The notes beneath the pieces are model-generated. The model searched no databases and was not told where the DNA came from. It saw nothing but the letters and a program-made list of their open reading frames with translations. DNA of 64,000 nt. Source: Streptomyces sp. NBC_01803. GTDB taxonomy: Bacteria > Actinomycetota > Actinomycetes > Streptomycetales > Streptomycetaceae. Both the position numbers and the translations under genes were made by a program. The DNA is taken from assembly GCF_035917415.1 (NCBI RefSeq), contig NZ_CP109073.1:1657001-1721000 (forward strand), read 5' to 3'. Position 1 is the stretch's first letter. Each line of letters opens with the position of its first letter. This document shows positions 45,593 to 53,049 of this stretch, piece after piece.

Positions 45593-45904
45593 TCAGCGGA
45601 CCGCGAAGCCGTCGTAGCCCCCGCGCGGTGTGTCCCATATCTCGGTGACGCCGGTCACCCGCCCGGGCGTGTCCTCGCCCCGCAGCCACTCCAGCAGCAG
45701 CCGGCAGCGCTCCCGGTCGCCCTCCACGACGACCTGGACCCGGCCGTCCGCCAGATTGAGGGCGAATCCCCGCAGCTCACCGATGGTCAGCGCGCGGGCC
45801 CGCGTGTGCCAGCGGAAGCCCACGCCCTGCACCCGGCCACGGACCCAGGCGGTCAGCCGGACGGATTCGGATGCCTCGCCGGGCGGCGGAGTCGGTCGGT
45901 CCAT
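45593..45904 (-). CDS. acyP: Acylphosphatase
   Basis: A 103-residue acylphosphatase that hydrolyses carboxyl-phosphate bonds such as acetyl or carbamoyl phosphate. The catalytic arginine lies in [14 protein letters not shown] and the asparagine in [11 protein letters not shown], both in the expected family patterns. ATG 45904 was used; another ATG three codons upstream is possible. The C-terminal GGYDGFAVR is typical. Confidence 0.92.
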   Translation of the reverse strand: MDRPTPPPGEASESVRLTAWVRGRVQGVGFRWHTRARALTIGELRGFALNLADGRVQVVVEGDRERCRLLLEWLRGEDTPGRVTGVTEIWDTPRGGYDGFAVR

Positions 45905-46035
45905 GTGACGCACGCTATCCCCTCGATCCGCAGTGAGGCACTGGCGTCTTTGTCGACATCGCGTACAGTCACGCGGTAAAGAATCCCCCGTTTGGGTGAT
46001 TTGTGATCTTCAAGTTGACGAGGAAGGTGCTTCGG

Positions 46036-46857
46036 ATGGGACGCCATCGCCGCCGCAAGGGGCATGCGCGGACCGGGCTGATCAGTGCCTCCGCGGCGCT
46101 TGCCGTGGGTGCGGTGGCCGTGACCTCGGGCCTGCTGCCCGGCCTCGGGGACGGCCTCACGCCCAGCGACTCCGCCGGGCACCGGGCCGCCGAGCGGAGT
46201 GCCGCCACGTCCTCGTCCACGCCGGAGCGCGAGAGCGCTCCGGCGCCGGCCGGCGGGACGACGGAGCCGGGCGAGAGGGAGACGTCGCCCGCCGCGACGC
46301 CGACGCCCACCCCCACGCCCACCCGGGAGAAGCCCTCACCCGAGGAACCCGAGCCCGACGAGACCGCGCCCGCCCCCGCCCCGGAGCCGACCAGCGAGGC
46401 CCCCGAGCCGGAGCGGGAAGCGGCACCGGAGCCGGCGAGCCCGTCGCCCGACGACGCCCCGGCCCCGAGCACGGACCCGGAGCAGGCCGCGGCCGAAGCG
46501 GTGCTGGCCCTGGTCAACGAGGAGCGGACGGCGGCTGGCTGCCAGGCACTCACGCTGGACCCGGCGCTGTCCGGGCTGGCCGCCGGCTTCAGCCTGGACA
46601 TGGCCGAACGCGACTTCTTCTCCCACGTCGACCCCGACGGACGCGACCCGTGGGACCGCGCGGCGGCCTCGGACGTGACCAACCTGGGCGGCGAGAACAT
46701 AGCCTGGGGCCAGCCGAACCCCGAGGCGGTGATGGACGCCTGGATGACCAGCGAGGGCCACCGGGCCAACATCCTGAACTGCTCGTTCACCACCCTGGGC
46801 ATCGGCGTGCACATCGACGAGGGCGGCCCCTGGTGGACGCAGGAGTTCGGCTTCTGA
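46036..46857 (+). CDS. Secreted CAP-domain (SCP-like) protein
   Basis: A 273-residue exported protein. Residues 1-35 form a basic signal or anchor (MGRHRRRKGHARTG, then an Ala/Val-rich core). A long Pro/Thr/Glu/Ser-rich linker (about 45-155) with a TPTPTPT run follows. The C-terminal CAP domain has VNEERTAAGCQALTLDPALS, FFSHVDPDGR, GENIAWG and SEGHRANIL, with the usual His/Glu site. CAP proteins are common secreted Streptomyces proteins; activity is uncertain. ATG 46036 with GAGGAAGG upstream was preferred to GTG 46003. Confidence 0.88.
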   Translation: MGRHRRRKGHARTGLISASAALAVGAVAVTSGLLPGLGDGLTPSDSAGHRAAERSAATSSSTPERESAPAPAGGTTEPGERETSPAATPTPTPTPTREKPSPEEPEPDETAPAPAPEPTSEAPEPEREAAPEPASPSPDDAPAPSTDPEQAAAEAVLALVNEERTAAGCQALTLDPALSGLAAGFSLDMAERDFFSHVDPDGRDPWDRAAASDVTNLGGENIAWGQPNPEAVMDAWMTSEGHRANILNCSFTTLGIGVHIDEGGPWWTQEFGF

Positions 46858-46897
46858 CCCCGACCCGGGACGGCGCCGCCCGCCGCCGCCCGCCGCG

Positions 46898-47749
46898 TCA
46901 GGCCCGGGGCAGGCGCTGGCAGCGGGGGCAGAAGTAGCTGGAGCGGTTCATCCAGGGACGTCTGCGGACCGGCGTCGCGCAGCGGCGGCAGGGGTGTCCC
47001 TCGCGGCCGTACACGTCGAGCGAGCGGTCGAAGTAGCCGGACTGGCCGTTGACGTTGACGTACAGACTGTCGAAGCTCGTGCCGCCGACTGCCAGGGCCG
47101 CCGCCATCACCTCGCGGATGTGGGTCACCAGCTCGGCGGTCCTCGGCCGGGTGAGGCCGGCGGTCGGGCGGTCGTAGTGCAGCCCGGTGCGCCACAGCGC
47201 CTCGTCGGCGTAGATGTTCCCGACACCGCTGATGAGCGACTGGTCGAGCAGGGCCCGTTTGATGGTCGTCCGGCGGCGGCGCAGCGCCGCGTGGAAGGCG
47301 TCCTCGTCGAACTCCGGATCCATCGGGTCCCGGGCGATGTGCCCTATCACGTCCGGCACCCCGTCCGCCGTGACCGGGTGGAGGGAGAGCCCGCCGAAGG
47401 TCCGCTGGTCCACGAAACGCAGCTCGCCGCCCGCCGGGTCGGTGAACGTGACGCGGACACGCAGGTGCTTCTCGTCGGGGGCGCGGTCCGGCTGGACGCG
47501 GAGCTGTCCGCTCATGCCCAGGTGCGCGAGCAGGGCGTGCTCGTTCCCCAGCGGCAGCCACAGATACTTGCCCCGGCGGCGGACGTCGGTCACGCCGACG
47601 CCCCGGAGCCGGTCGGCGAAGTCCTCGGCGCCCGCCAGGTGGCGGCGGATGGCGCGCGGGTGCAGCACTTCGGCCGTGGTGATCGTCCGGCCGCTGATCC
47701 AGCGGTCGAGGCCGCGCCGGACGACCTCCACCTCCGGCAGCTCAGGCAA
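46898..47749 (-). CDS. mutM: Formamidopyrimidine-DNA glycosylase (Fpg/MutM)
   Basis: A 283-residue base-excision enzyme removing 8-oxoguanine. After processing the N-terminus is [13 protein letters not shown], with catalytic Pro and Glu next to the start. A Lys lies in RRGKYLW, the helix-two-turn-helix is near [17 protein letters not shown], and a C-terminal zinc finger has CRRC and CPRC. The start codon is TTG at 47749, the only position giving the required M-P-E terminus, with GGAG six bases upstream. It overlaps the rnc stop by 8 bases. Confidence 0.95.
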   Translation of the reverse strand: MPELPEVEVVRRGLDRWISGRTITTAEVLHPRAIRRHLAGAEDFADRLRGVGVTDVRRRGKYLWLPLGNEHALLAHLGMSGQLRVQPDRAPDEKHLRVRVTFTDPAGGELRFVDQRTFGGLSLHPVTADGVPDVIGHIARDPMDPEFDEDAFHAALRRRRTTIKRALLDQSLISGVGNIYADEALWRTGLHYDRPTAGLTRPRTAELVTHIREVMAAALAVGGTSFDSLYVNVNGQSGYFDRSLDVYGREGHPCRRCATPVRRRPWMNRSSYFCPRCQRLPRA

Positions 47750-48527
47750 CGGGCGCTCCGCCGGCCGTCGTGGTGCCGTTCCGGCCGTCGATGGCGGCCC
47801 GGATGGCCCGCCAGGCCGTCTCCGCCGCCTGCTGCTCGGCTTCCTTCTTGCTGCGGCCGGTGCCGGTGCCGTAGGTCTCACCACCGACACGGGCGGCAGC
47901 GGTGAAGGTCTTCTCGTGGTCCGGACCGCTCTCCGCGATCACGTACTCGGGCACGCCGAGGCCCTCGGCCGCGCTCAGCTCCTGAAGGCTGGTCTTCCAG
48001 TCGAGACCGGCGCCCAGATTCGAGGAACGCTCGATCACCGGGTCGAAGAGCCGGTGCACGAGCTCGTCCGCCGCGTCCAGCCCCTGATCGAGGTAGACGG
48101 CGCCGATCACGGCTTCCAGGGTGTCCGCGAGAATGGATGCCTTGTTCCGGCCGCCGGTGCCCTCCTCGCCCCGCCCGAGCCGGACGAAGGCGCCCAGATC
48201 GAGCTCGCGGGCCACCTCGGCCAGCGCCCTGGCCTGGACGACCGCCGCCCGCAACTTGGCGAGCTGGCCCTCGGCCAGGTCCGGATGCCTGCGATACAAG
48301 GTGTCGGTGACCACCAGGCCGAGCACGGAGTCCCCGAGGAACTCCAGCCGCTCGTTGGTGGGCAGTCCGCCGTTTTCGTATGCGAAGCTGCGGTGGGTCA
48401 GCGCACGCACCAGAAGGGCGGGCTCGAGCCGGTAGCCGAGCCGCCCTTCCAGAATCGCGAGGGACGAGGCTGTGTCCTCCGACGCCTGGGGTTGCGACCT
48501 CCTGGCGTGTGGCATGGAGCCTGTCAC
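47742..48527 (-). CDS. rnc: Ribonuclease III (AbsB)
   Basis: A 261-residue double-strand RNase: the endonuclease domain (about 20-150) carries [14 protein letters not shown] and [16 protein letters not shown] with the metal-binding acids. A C-terminal dsRNA-binding domain (about 175-245) includes [17 protein letters not shown]. In S. coelicolor this gene is absB, needed for production of several antibiotics. Start GTG 48527 or ATG 48515 cannot be decided; neither has a strong ribosome-binding site. The usual order DUF177-rpmF-rnc-mutM is kept. Confidence 0.94.
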   Translation of the reverse strand: MTGSMPHARRSQPQASEDTASSLAILEGRLGYRLEPALLVRALTHRSFAYENGGLPTNERLEFLGDSVLGLVVTDTLYRRHPDLAEGQLAKLRAAVVQARALAEVARELDLGAFVRLGRGEEGTGGRNKASILADTLEAVIGAVYLDQGLDAADELVHRLFDPVIERSSNLGAGLDWKTSLQELSAAEGLGVPEYVIAESGPDHEKTFTAAARVGGETYGTGTGRSKKEAEQQAAETAWRAIRAAIDGRNGTTTAGGAPVA

Positions 48528-48534
48528 CTGCCGA

Positions 48535-48708
48535 TCAGACCTCGAGGACCTGACGGCGGTTGTACGTGCCGCAGTTGCCGCACGCGGTGTGCTGCAGCCT
48601 CGGCTCCTGGCAGCGCTCGCAACGCACCAGGCTCGGGGCCACAGCCTTCCACTGCGACCGGCGGTGGCGCGTGTTGCTGCGCGACATCTTCCGCTTCGGA
48701 ACAGCCAC
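48535..48708 (-). CDS. rpmF: 50S ribosomal protein L32 (zinc-binding type)
   Basis: A 57-residue L32 starting [19 protein letters not shown] at GTG 48708, with a zinc ribbon CERC ... CGNC. It is the zinc-containing (C+) form. It lies two bases after the DUF177 stop and seven before rnc, so the three are co-transcribed. Confidence 0.96.
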   Translation of the reverse strand: MAVPKRKMSRSNTRHRRSQWKAVAPSLVRCERCQEPRLQHTACGNCGTYNRRQVLEV

Positions 48709-48710
48709 GG

Positions 48711-49379
48711 CTACTTCTCCTGTGGATCGTCCCCGCGACCGCGGGGTGCCTTGTCTTGCATGTCCTGCCTGCCGGAGGACTCCCCGGGACCCGAGGTCCC
48801 GGCGAACTCCCGCAATGCGGCCCAACGGATGTCGACGGCGTCGTCATGACGGTGGTCGGGGTCCTCCGCGAGCAGCGCCCCGCATTCGGGGCACAGGCCC
48901 GGGCAGTCCTCCCGGCACACCGGCTGCAGCGGCAGTGACAGCACCACCGCGTCCCGCAGCACGGGCTCCAGGTCGAACAGGTCGCCCTGGAGGAACAACG
49001 TCTCCTCGTCCCCCTCGTCCTCGACGGCGTCCGCCTGACGGCGGCCGTGCCCATCGGTCTCGGGATACGAGAACATCTCCTGGAACTCCGCCTCGCCCTC
49101 CCGGGCCAGCGGCTCCAGACACCTTACGCACTCCCCCGCCAACGGCGCCCGGACGATGCCGGTGACCAGCACACCCTCCATCACCGACTCCATACGGAGC
49201 TCCACCTCCAGCGGCGCTCCCGCCGGCACCCCGATGACCTCGGTGCCGAGGTCGGCCGGGGCTTCGACCGTGCGGGAGATCCGCTTGAGCGCACCGGGAC
49301 GCCGCCCAAGCTCGCGTGTGTCGAACACGAGAGGGGCTCGGTGGTCCAGCGGGGCGTTCAGGGCGTTCTGCTTTCTCAC
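48711..49379 (-). CDS. YceD/DUF177 family protein
   Basis: A 222-residue protein of the YceD/DUF177 family, almost always found just before rpmF and implicated in 23S rRNA or ribosome assembly in other organisms. The conserved cysteine motifs are [10 protein letters not shown] and [13 protein letters not shown]. The last 40 residues are a charged tail. GTG 49379 was used; the conserved part begins [18 protein letters not shown]. Precise molecular role is not known in actinomycetes. Confidence 0.9.
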   Translation of the reverse strand: MRKQNALNAPLDHRAPLVFDTRELGRRPGALKRISRTVEAPADLGTEVIGVPAGAPLEVELRMESVMEGVLVTGIVRAPLAGECVRCLEPLAREGEAEFQEMFSYPETDGHGRRQADAVEDEGDEETLFLQGDLFDLEPVLRDAVVLSLPLQPVCREDCPGLCPECGALLAEDPDHRHDDAVDIRWAALREFAGTSGPGESSGRQDMQDKAPRGRGDDPQEK

Positions 49380-49522
49380 GGTGCTGCCTGTGGTGGAAGC
49401 CGCGCACGTCGGCCCCTCGGAGAGGGGCCGGGCGGGCGGCCGGGATCACACGTCTGGAGACAGGTGCCACGGCCGAAGGGCCAGCATACTTCACGGGCCG
49501 CCGGGCACCCAATCGGCGGCGG

Positions 49523-50593
49523 TCAGGGGTGCCCCTGCTGGTAGCGGCGGAGCTGCTCCGCGTCGATCATGCCGGTGTCGAAGAGGCTGGTCTCGTCCAG
49601 CACCGCCGGGGCCTGGTAGCCGTACGAAGGCGGCTGAGCCGGCTGCTGGGCATAGGGATCCTCCTGGGCATACCCGCCGGCGGCATAGCCGTCGTCTCCG
49701 TAGGGCTCGGGCACGTAGGTCCCGTCCTGGGCGTAGGACCCGCCGCCGTAGCCGTCCTGGGCGGTGCCGTAGCCGTCGGCCCGCGCGACGGGCTGGAGCG
49801 CGTACGGATCCGGCGCCTCGTAACCGCCGCCGACGGGGGCGGCGGGCGCCGGGACGGGCGCGGGCGCCGGGGCGGCCGGCTCGGGCTGCGGCATGCCGAG
49901 GTAGTCGTAGGTGTCCTGGTCGCCGCTCCGGTCGAAGTAGGCGTCGCCGGGCTGCCCGCCCTCGCCGGCCTCCCTCGCCTCCTGCGCGGCCACGTGCTCG
50001 GCCAGCTCGTCGCTCGGGCGGTGGCCGGTCAGCTTCTGCCGACCGCGGCCGACCGCCTCCAGAGTCTTGCGCAGCACCGCCTCGATGGCGCCGAACTGGG
50101 CGTCCACATAGGCGTCGGCCCGCGCGAGCAGCTCCTGCGGGTCGCCGCGGTCCGGGCCGAGGAGCTTGGCCCGGCCCCGGTCGACCGAGCCGATGGTCTT
50201 GCCCAGGACCACCTCGAAGTTGGCCAGCTTGCTGTCCACATAGTCGTCGGCCTCCGCGCGCACCTCGTCGGCCTCCCGGCGGGCCTCGGCGAGGATGCGG
50301 GCCGCCTCGTCCTGAGCCTGCCGCACGATCTCGGTGGTCCCGACGAGGGAACCGCGCTCCGCGTGCGCCGCCTCGACGATACGGCGGGCCTCCTGCTGGG
50401 CCTCGGCGACGACCTGCTCACGGTCGCCGAGCACTTCCCTGGCCTCGGCCAGCGAGCCGGGCAGCGCCTGGCGGACCTCGTCGAGCCGCGAGAGCAGCTC
50501 GGAGCGGTTGATGACGCAGGATGCCGACATGGGCATGCCCTTGGCGCTCCGGACCGCCCTGACGATCTCGTCGAGTTTCTGCTGTACGTCCAC
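49523..50593 (-). CDS. DivIVA/ATP-synthase-b-like coiled-coil protein with Tyr/Gly-rich tail
   Basis: A 356-residue protein. The N-terminal 190 residues are one long helical, probably coiled-coil region (EQVVAEAQQEARRIVEAAHA, ADEVRAEADDYVDSKLANF), resembling DivIVA-type and cell-division-initiation proteins. From about 225 the sequence becomes Pro/Ala-rich, then repeats of Tyr-Gly and Tyr-Ala-Gln (e.g. YGTAQDGYGGGSYAQDG). It sits between coaD and DUF177 as in other Streptomyces. It may act at polar growth sites, but this is inference. Confidence 0.75.
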   Translation of the reverse strand: MDVQQKLDEIVRAVRSAKGMPMSASCVINRSELLSRLDEVRQALPGSLAEAREVLGDREQVVAEAQQEARRIVEAAHAERGSLVGTTEIVRQAQDEAARILAEARREADEVRAEADDYVDSKLANFEVVLGKTIGSVDRGRAKLLGPDRGDPQELLARADAYVDAQFGAIEAVLRKTLEAVGRGRQKLTGHRPSDELAEHVAAQEAREAGEGGQPGDAYFDRSGDQDTYDYLGMPQPEPAAPAPAPVPAPAAPVGGGYEAPDPYALQPVARADGYGTAQDGYGGGSYAQDGTYVPEPYGDDGYAAGGYAQEDPYAQQPAQPPSYGYQAPAVLDETSLFDTGMIDAEQLRRYQQGHP

Positions 50594-50652
50594 GAAACGA
50601 CTGTACGGCCAACCGGCGACGGGCGGGCACCGGTTGGCGAGGCGGGTGCGGG

Positions 50653-51132
50653 CTAGCGACGGGCGAGTCTCTCACCGAGCACGCGCAGCACGGGCTCGGG
50701 GACCAGGTGGGAGACGTCGCCGCCCCAGGTGGCGACCTCCTTGACCAGGCTGGAGGAGAGGAAGCTGTAGACCGGATTGGTGGGAATGAACATGGTCTCG
50801 ACGCCGGAGAGGCCGTTGTTCATCTGGGCCATCTGGAGCTCGTAGTCGAAGTCGCTGACCGCCCGCAGGCCCTTGACGATGGCGGGGATGTCGCGCTGCT
50901 TGCAGTAGTCGACGAGGAGGCCGTGGAACGCCTCGACCACGACGTTGCCATAGCCGCCGGCGCACTCCTCGATCAGGGCTATGCGCTCCTCGATGCTGAA
51001 CAGCCCCTGCTTGGACTTGTTGATCATGACGGCAACGTGGACGACGTCGTAGAGCTTCGAGGCGCGGGCGACGATGTCGAGGTGGCCATTGGTGATGGGA
51101 TCGAAGGACCCCGGACAGACTGCGCGGCGCAA
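50653..51132 (-). CDS. coaD: Phosphopantetheine adenylyltransferase
   Basis: A 159-residue enzyme of coenzyme A synthesis that transfers AMP to 4'-phosphopantetheine. The nucleotidyltransferase motif is PGSFDPITNGHLDI and the end has YSFLSSSLVKEVATWGGD. TTG 51132 was chosen: it has AGGAGGA just upstream and gives exactly the family length. An ATG at 51162 would add ten non-conserved residues. It lies 26 bases after rsmD, a common pairing. Confidence 0.94.
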   Translation of the reverse strand: MRRAVCPGSFDPITNGHLDIVARASKLYDVVHVAVMINKSKQGLFSIEERIALIEECAGGYGNVVVEAFHGLLVDYCKQRDIPAIVKGLRAVSDFDYELQMAQMNNGLSGVETMFIPTNPVYSFLSSSLVKEVATWGGDVSHLVPEPVLRVLGERLARR

Positions 51133-51158
51133 CGGTTCCTCCTCGCTCTCCCGGCCCC

Positions 51159-51746
51159 TCATGGCCGGTCGCTTACGTGGTGGGCGGCGGGCCGGCCATA
51201 CCAGAGAGTTCCCTCGCCGTAGCGGCGTGAACGCAGCCCCTGGAATCCGTCCGGCCAGTCGAAGGCACCGCCCCGGGTGCTGCGCTCCACCGTGACGACG
51301 GCATCGGCCGCTAGCCAGCCATTTGTCACGAGTGTGAGCAGAATCTCGCGAAGATCGTCATCGCCCACGGCGTAGGGCGGATCCAGGAAAACCAGGTCAT
51401 AGGAGGCGCCGTCGGGCGGCGCCGCCGCGAGCTGCTCGGCCCGCGCGGAGCGCAGCTCGGCGCCGGGCAGTCCGAGGGAGCGGATGTTGTCCCTGATGGT
51501 CCTGGCGGCTCGCGCGTCGGTCTCGGCGAGCAGGGTGTGGGCGGCGCCCCGGGAGAGCGCCTCCAGGCCGACGGCACCCGAGCCGCCGTAGAGGTCGAGC
51601 ACCCGGGCTCCGTCCAGCGAGCCCCGCAGCGCGGTCCAGGTGGAGAACAGACCCTCGCGCGCCCGGTCGGACGTCGGGCGGGTGCCGCCGCCCGGCGGCA
51701 CGGCCAGCCGCCGCCCGCCGGCGATACCGGCGATCACGCGGGTCAT
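51159..51746 (-). CDS. rsmD: 16S rRNA (guanine(966)-N(2))-methyltransferase RsmD
   Basis: A 195-residue SAM-dependent methyltransferase that modifies G966 of 16S rRNA. It begins MTRVIAGIAGGRRLAVPPG, binds SAM at VLDLYGGSGAVGLEA and has the catalytic DPPY (LVFLDPPYAVGD). ATG 51746 matches the family N-terminus. It precedes coaD on the same strand. Confidence 0.94.
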   Translation of the reverse strand: MTRVIAGIAGGRRLAVPPGGGTRPTSDRAREGLFSTWTALRGSLDGARVLDLYGGSGAVGLEALSRGAAHTLLAETDARAARTIRDNIRSLGLPGAELRSARAEQLAAAPPDGASYDLVFLDPPYAVGDDDLREILLTLVTNGWLAADAVVTVERSTRGGAFDWPDGFQGLRSRRYGEGTLWYGRPAAHHVSDRP

Positions 51747-51857
51747 GGGCGTCCTCGTCCTCACAGCTCTCGTCCGTCAGCCGTCGGACACCACGCTATA
51801 CGGGCCCCTCGCCCAGGAGCACGGCGAGGGGCCCGGAGGACGCTCCGGAGAGGAGCG

Positions 51858-52283
51858 TCAGGCGTCACCTCCCCGGACGCGAACGTGCCGCTGGGCGGCG
51901 CGTCCCGCGCTCAGCACATCCGGGTAGACCTCGCAGACAAGCCCGCCGTCCACCGTGCGGTCGTGTTCCAGCTCGTACAGACACAGCTCGCTGTCGTCAT
52001 CGAGCAGGAAGGCGTGCTCGTAGAGGGAGCACCAGTGCCCGCCGCCGGCGTGGCCGCGGGGCTCGGGCAGCCGCTCGATGCCATACCCGCGGGCGGCCGA
52101 CAGCAGGCGGAGTATCTCCTCGCCCGGCCGGTCGGTGTTGACCGCTCGGCGGAGCAGCCGACGGGCGTGCTCCGACGAGTCCTGCCCCGGGTACGCCCGT
52201 TGGCCGGGGATTCCGACTCCCAGCACGGTGAGCGCGTCCGGCCCGAGGCTCCGGTCCCGCGGAGCTTCGCGGCGATCGGTCAT
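51858..52283 (-). CDS. Uncharacterised Streptomyces protein (possible DUF6227)
   Basis: A 141-residue acidic protein, starting MTDRREAPRDRSLG. It has an Arg-rich helix (SSEHARRLLRRAVNT) and a beta-rich end (HWCSLYEHAFLLDDDSELCL, then LYELEHD). The last half resembles small Streptomyces proteins of unknown function, perhaps DUF6227; this is from memory and uncertain. There is no signal peptide. It lies between rsmD and the next unknown gene on the same strand. Confidence 0.6.
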   Translation of the reverse strand: MTDRREAPRDRSLGPDALTVLGVGIPGQRAYPGQDSSEHARRLLRRAVNTDRPGEEILRLLSAARGYGIERLPEPRGHAGGGHWCSLYEHAFLLDDDSELCLYELEHDRTVDGGLVCEVYPDVLSAGRAAQRHVRVRGGDA

Positions 52284-52415
52284 GCTGAATCCTTCCGGTA
52301 TGCGGCGTCCGATGCCCGTGCGTACTCACCGTAGTCCCCCGGATGCGCTCCGGGGGACCCCCTTTACGGAATCAAGAACATGTGCGCGGCGGATGAGCAC
52401 CCGCTGAGCACGCCG

Positions 52416-52934
52416 TCACCCCTCGGTCGTCTCCTCCGTCGTGCCGATCAGGACCGGCGAGGCATACCGCGACCATGACATGCAGCCGTCGGGCGGGCAG
52501 TGCTCCGGGCGGCGCGGGTCGTGGCCCAGCTCACGGAGCTTGGTCCGCACGGAGTCGGGCGTGCGGCCGAAGCGGGCCGCTATGCGGGCGATGGTCTCCC
52601 CGGCGTGGAACCGGCGGGTCAGGTCCTCCTCGTGCTGCGGGATCCAGGGGGCGCCGTGGCCGGGGAACAGCTCGCGCAGGATGTCCCGGTCCGGGATGGG
52701 CTCCGCGACGTCGGCGGCCAAGGCGAGCGCGCGCAGTCCTCGGTTCAGCGCGATGCGCAGGGTGGGGACGTCGGCCAGCGGCATCGTGAGCGAGCCGGAG
52801 GCCATCGGGGCCTCGGACAGCGACTCGCGCCAGCCGGTCAGGGTCAGCGTCACGGTGATGTCGTCGTCGCTCGCCAGCTCGACGCGGAAGATCTTGTCGC
52901 CGAGCGGCAGTTCGTTGATGTGCCGGAATGCCAT
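52416..52934 (-). CDS. Uncharacterised protein with HTH-like C-terminal half
   Basis: A 172-residue protein beginning MAFRHINELPLGDKIFRVEL at ATG 52934. The N-terminal half is a beta-rich segment (ITVTLTLTGWRESL). The C-terminal half (about 110-140) has the helix-turn-helix-like RRFHAGETIARIAARFGRTP and a Cys-containing tail (HCPPDGCMSW). It may be a DNA-binding protein, but no family was recognised. It is the second unassigned gene between rsmD and recG. Confidence 0.6.
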   Translation of the reverse strand: MAFRHINELPLGDKIFRVELASDDDITVTLTLTGWRESLSEAPMASGSLTMPLADVPTLRIALNRGLRALALAADVAEPIPDRDILRELFPGHGAPWIPQHEEDLTRRFHAGETIARIAARFGRTPDSVRTKLRELGHDPRRPEHCPPDGCMSWSRYASPVLIGTTEETTEG

Positions 52935-53049
52935 CGAGCAACCCCCAACGGTCCACTCCCGCCCGATCCCGGATGGATCGGGCGGACTGAGACCATTCTC
53001 CCAGGTGGCACTGACAATTGACGATCCGTCAGAAAGCTTCGGCCGCAGG

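Noticed and set aside
46306..46325. Thr-Pro repeat run in the CAP protein considered as a mobile repeat
   Set aside because: It is a short codon repeat in a secreted protein linker, common in Streptomyces.
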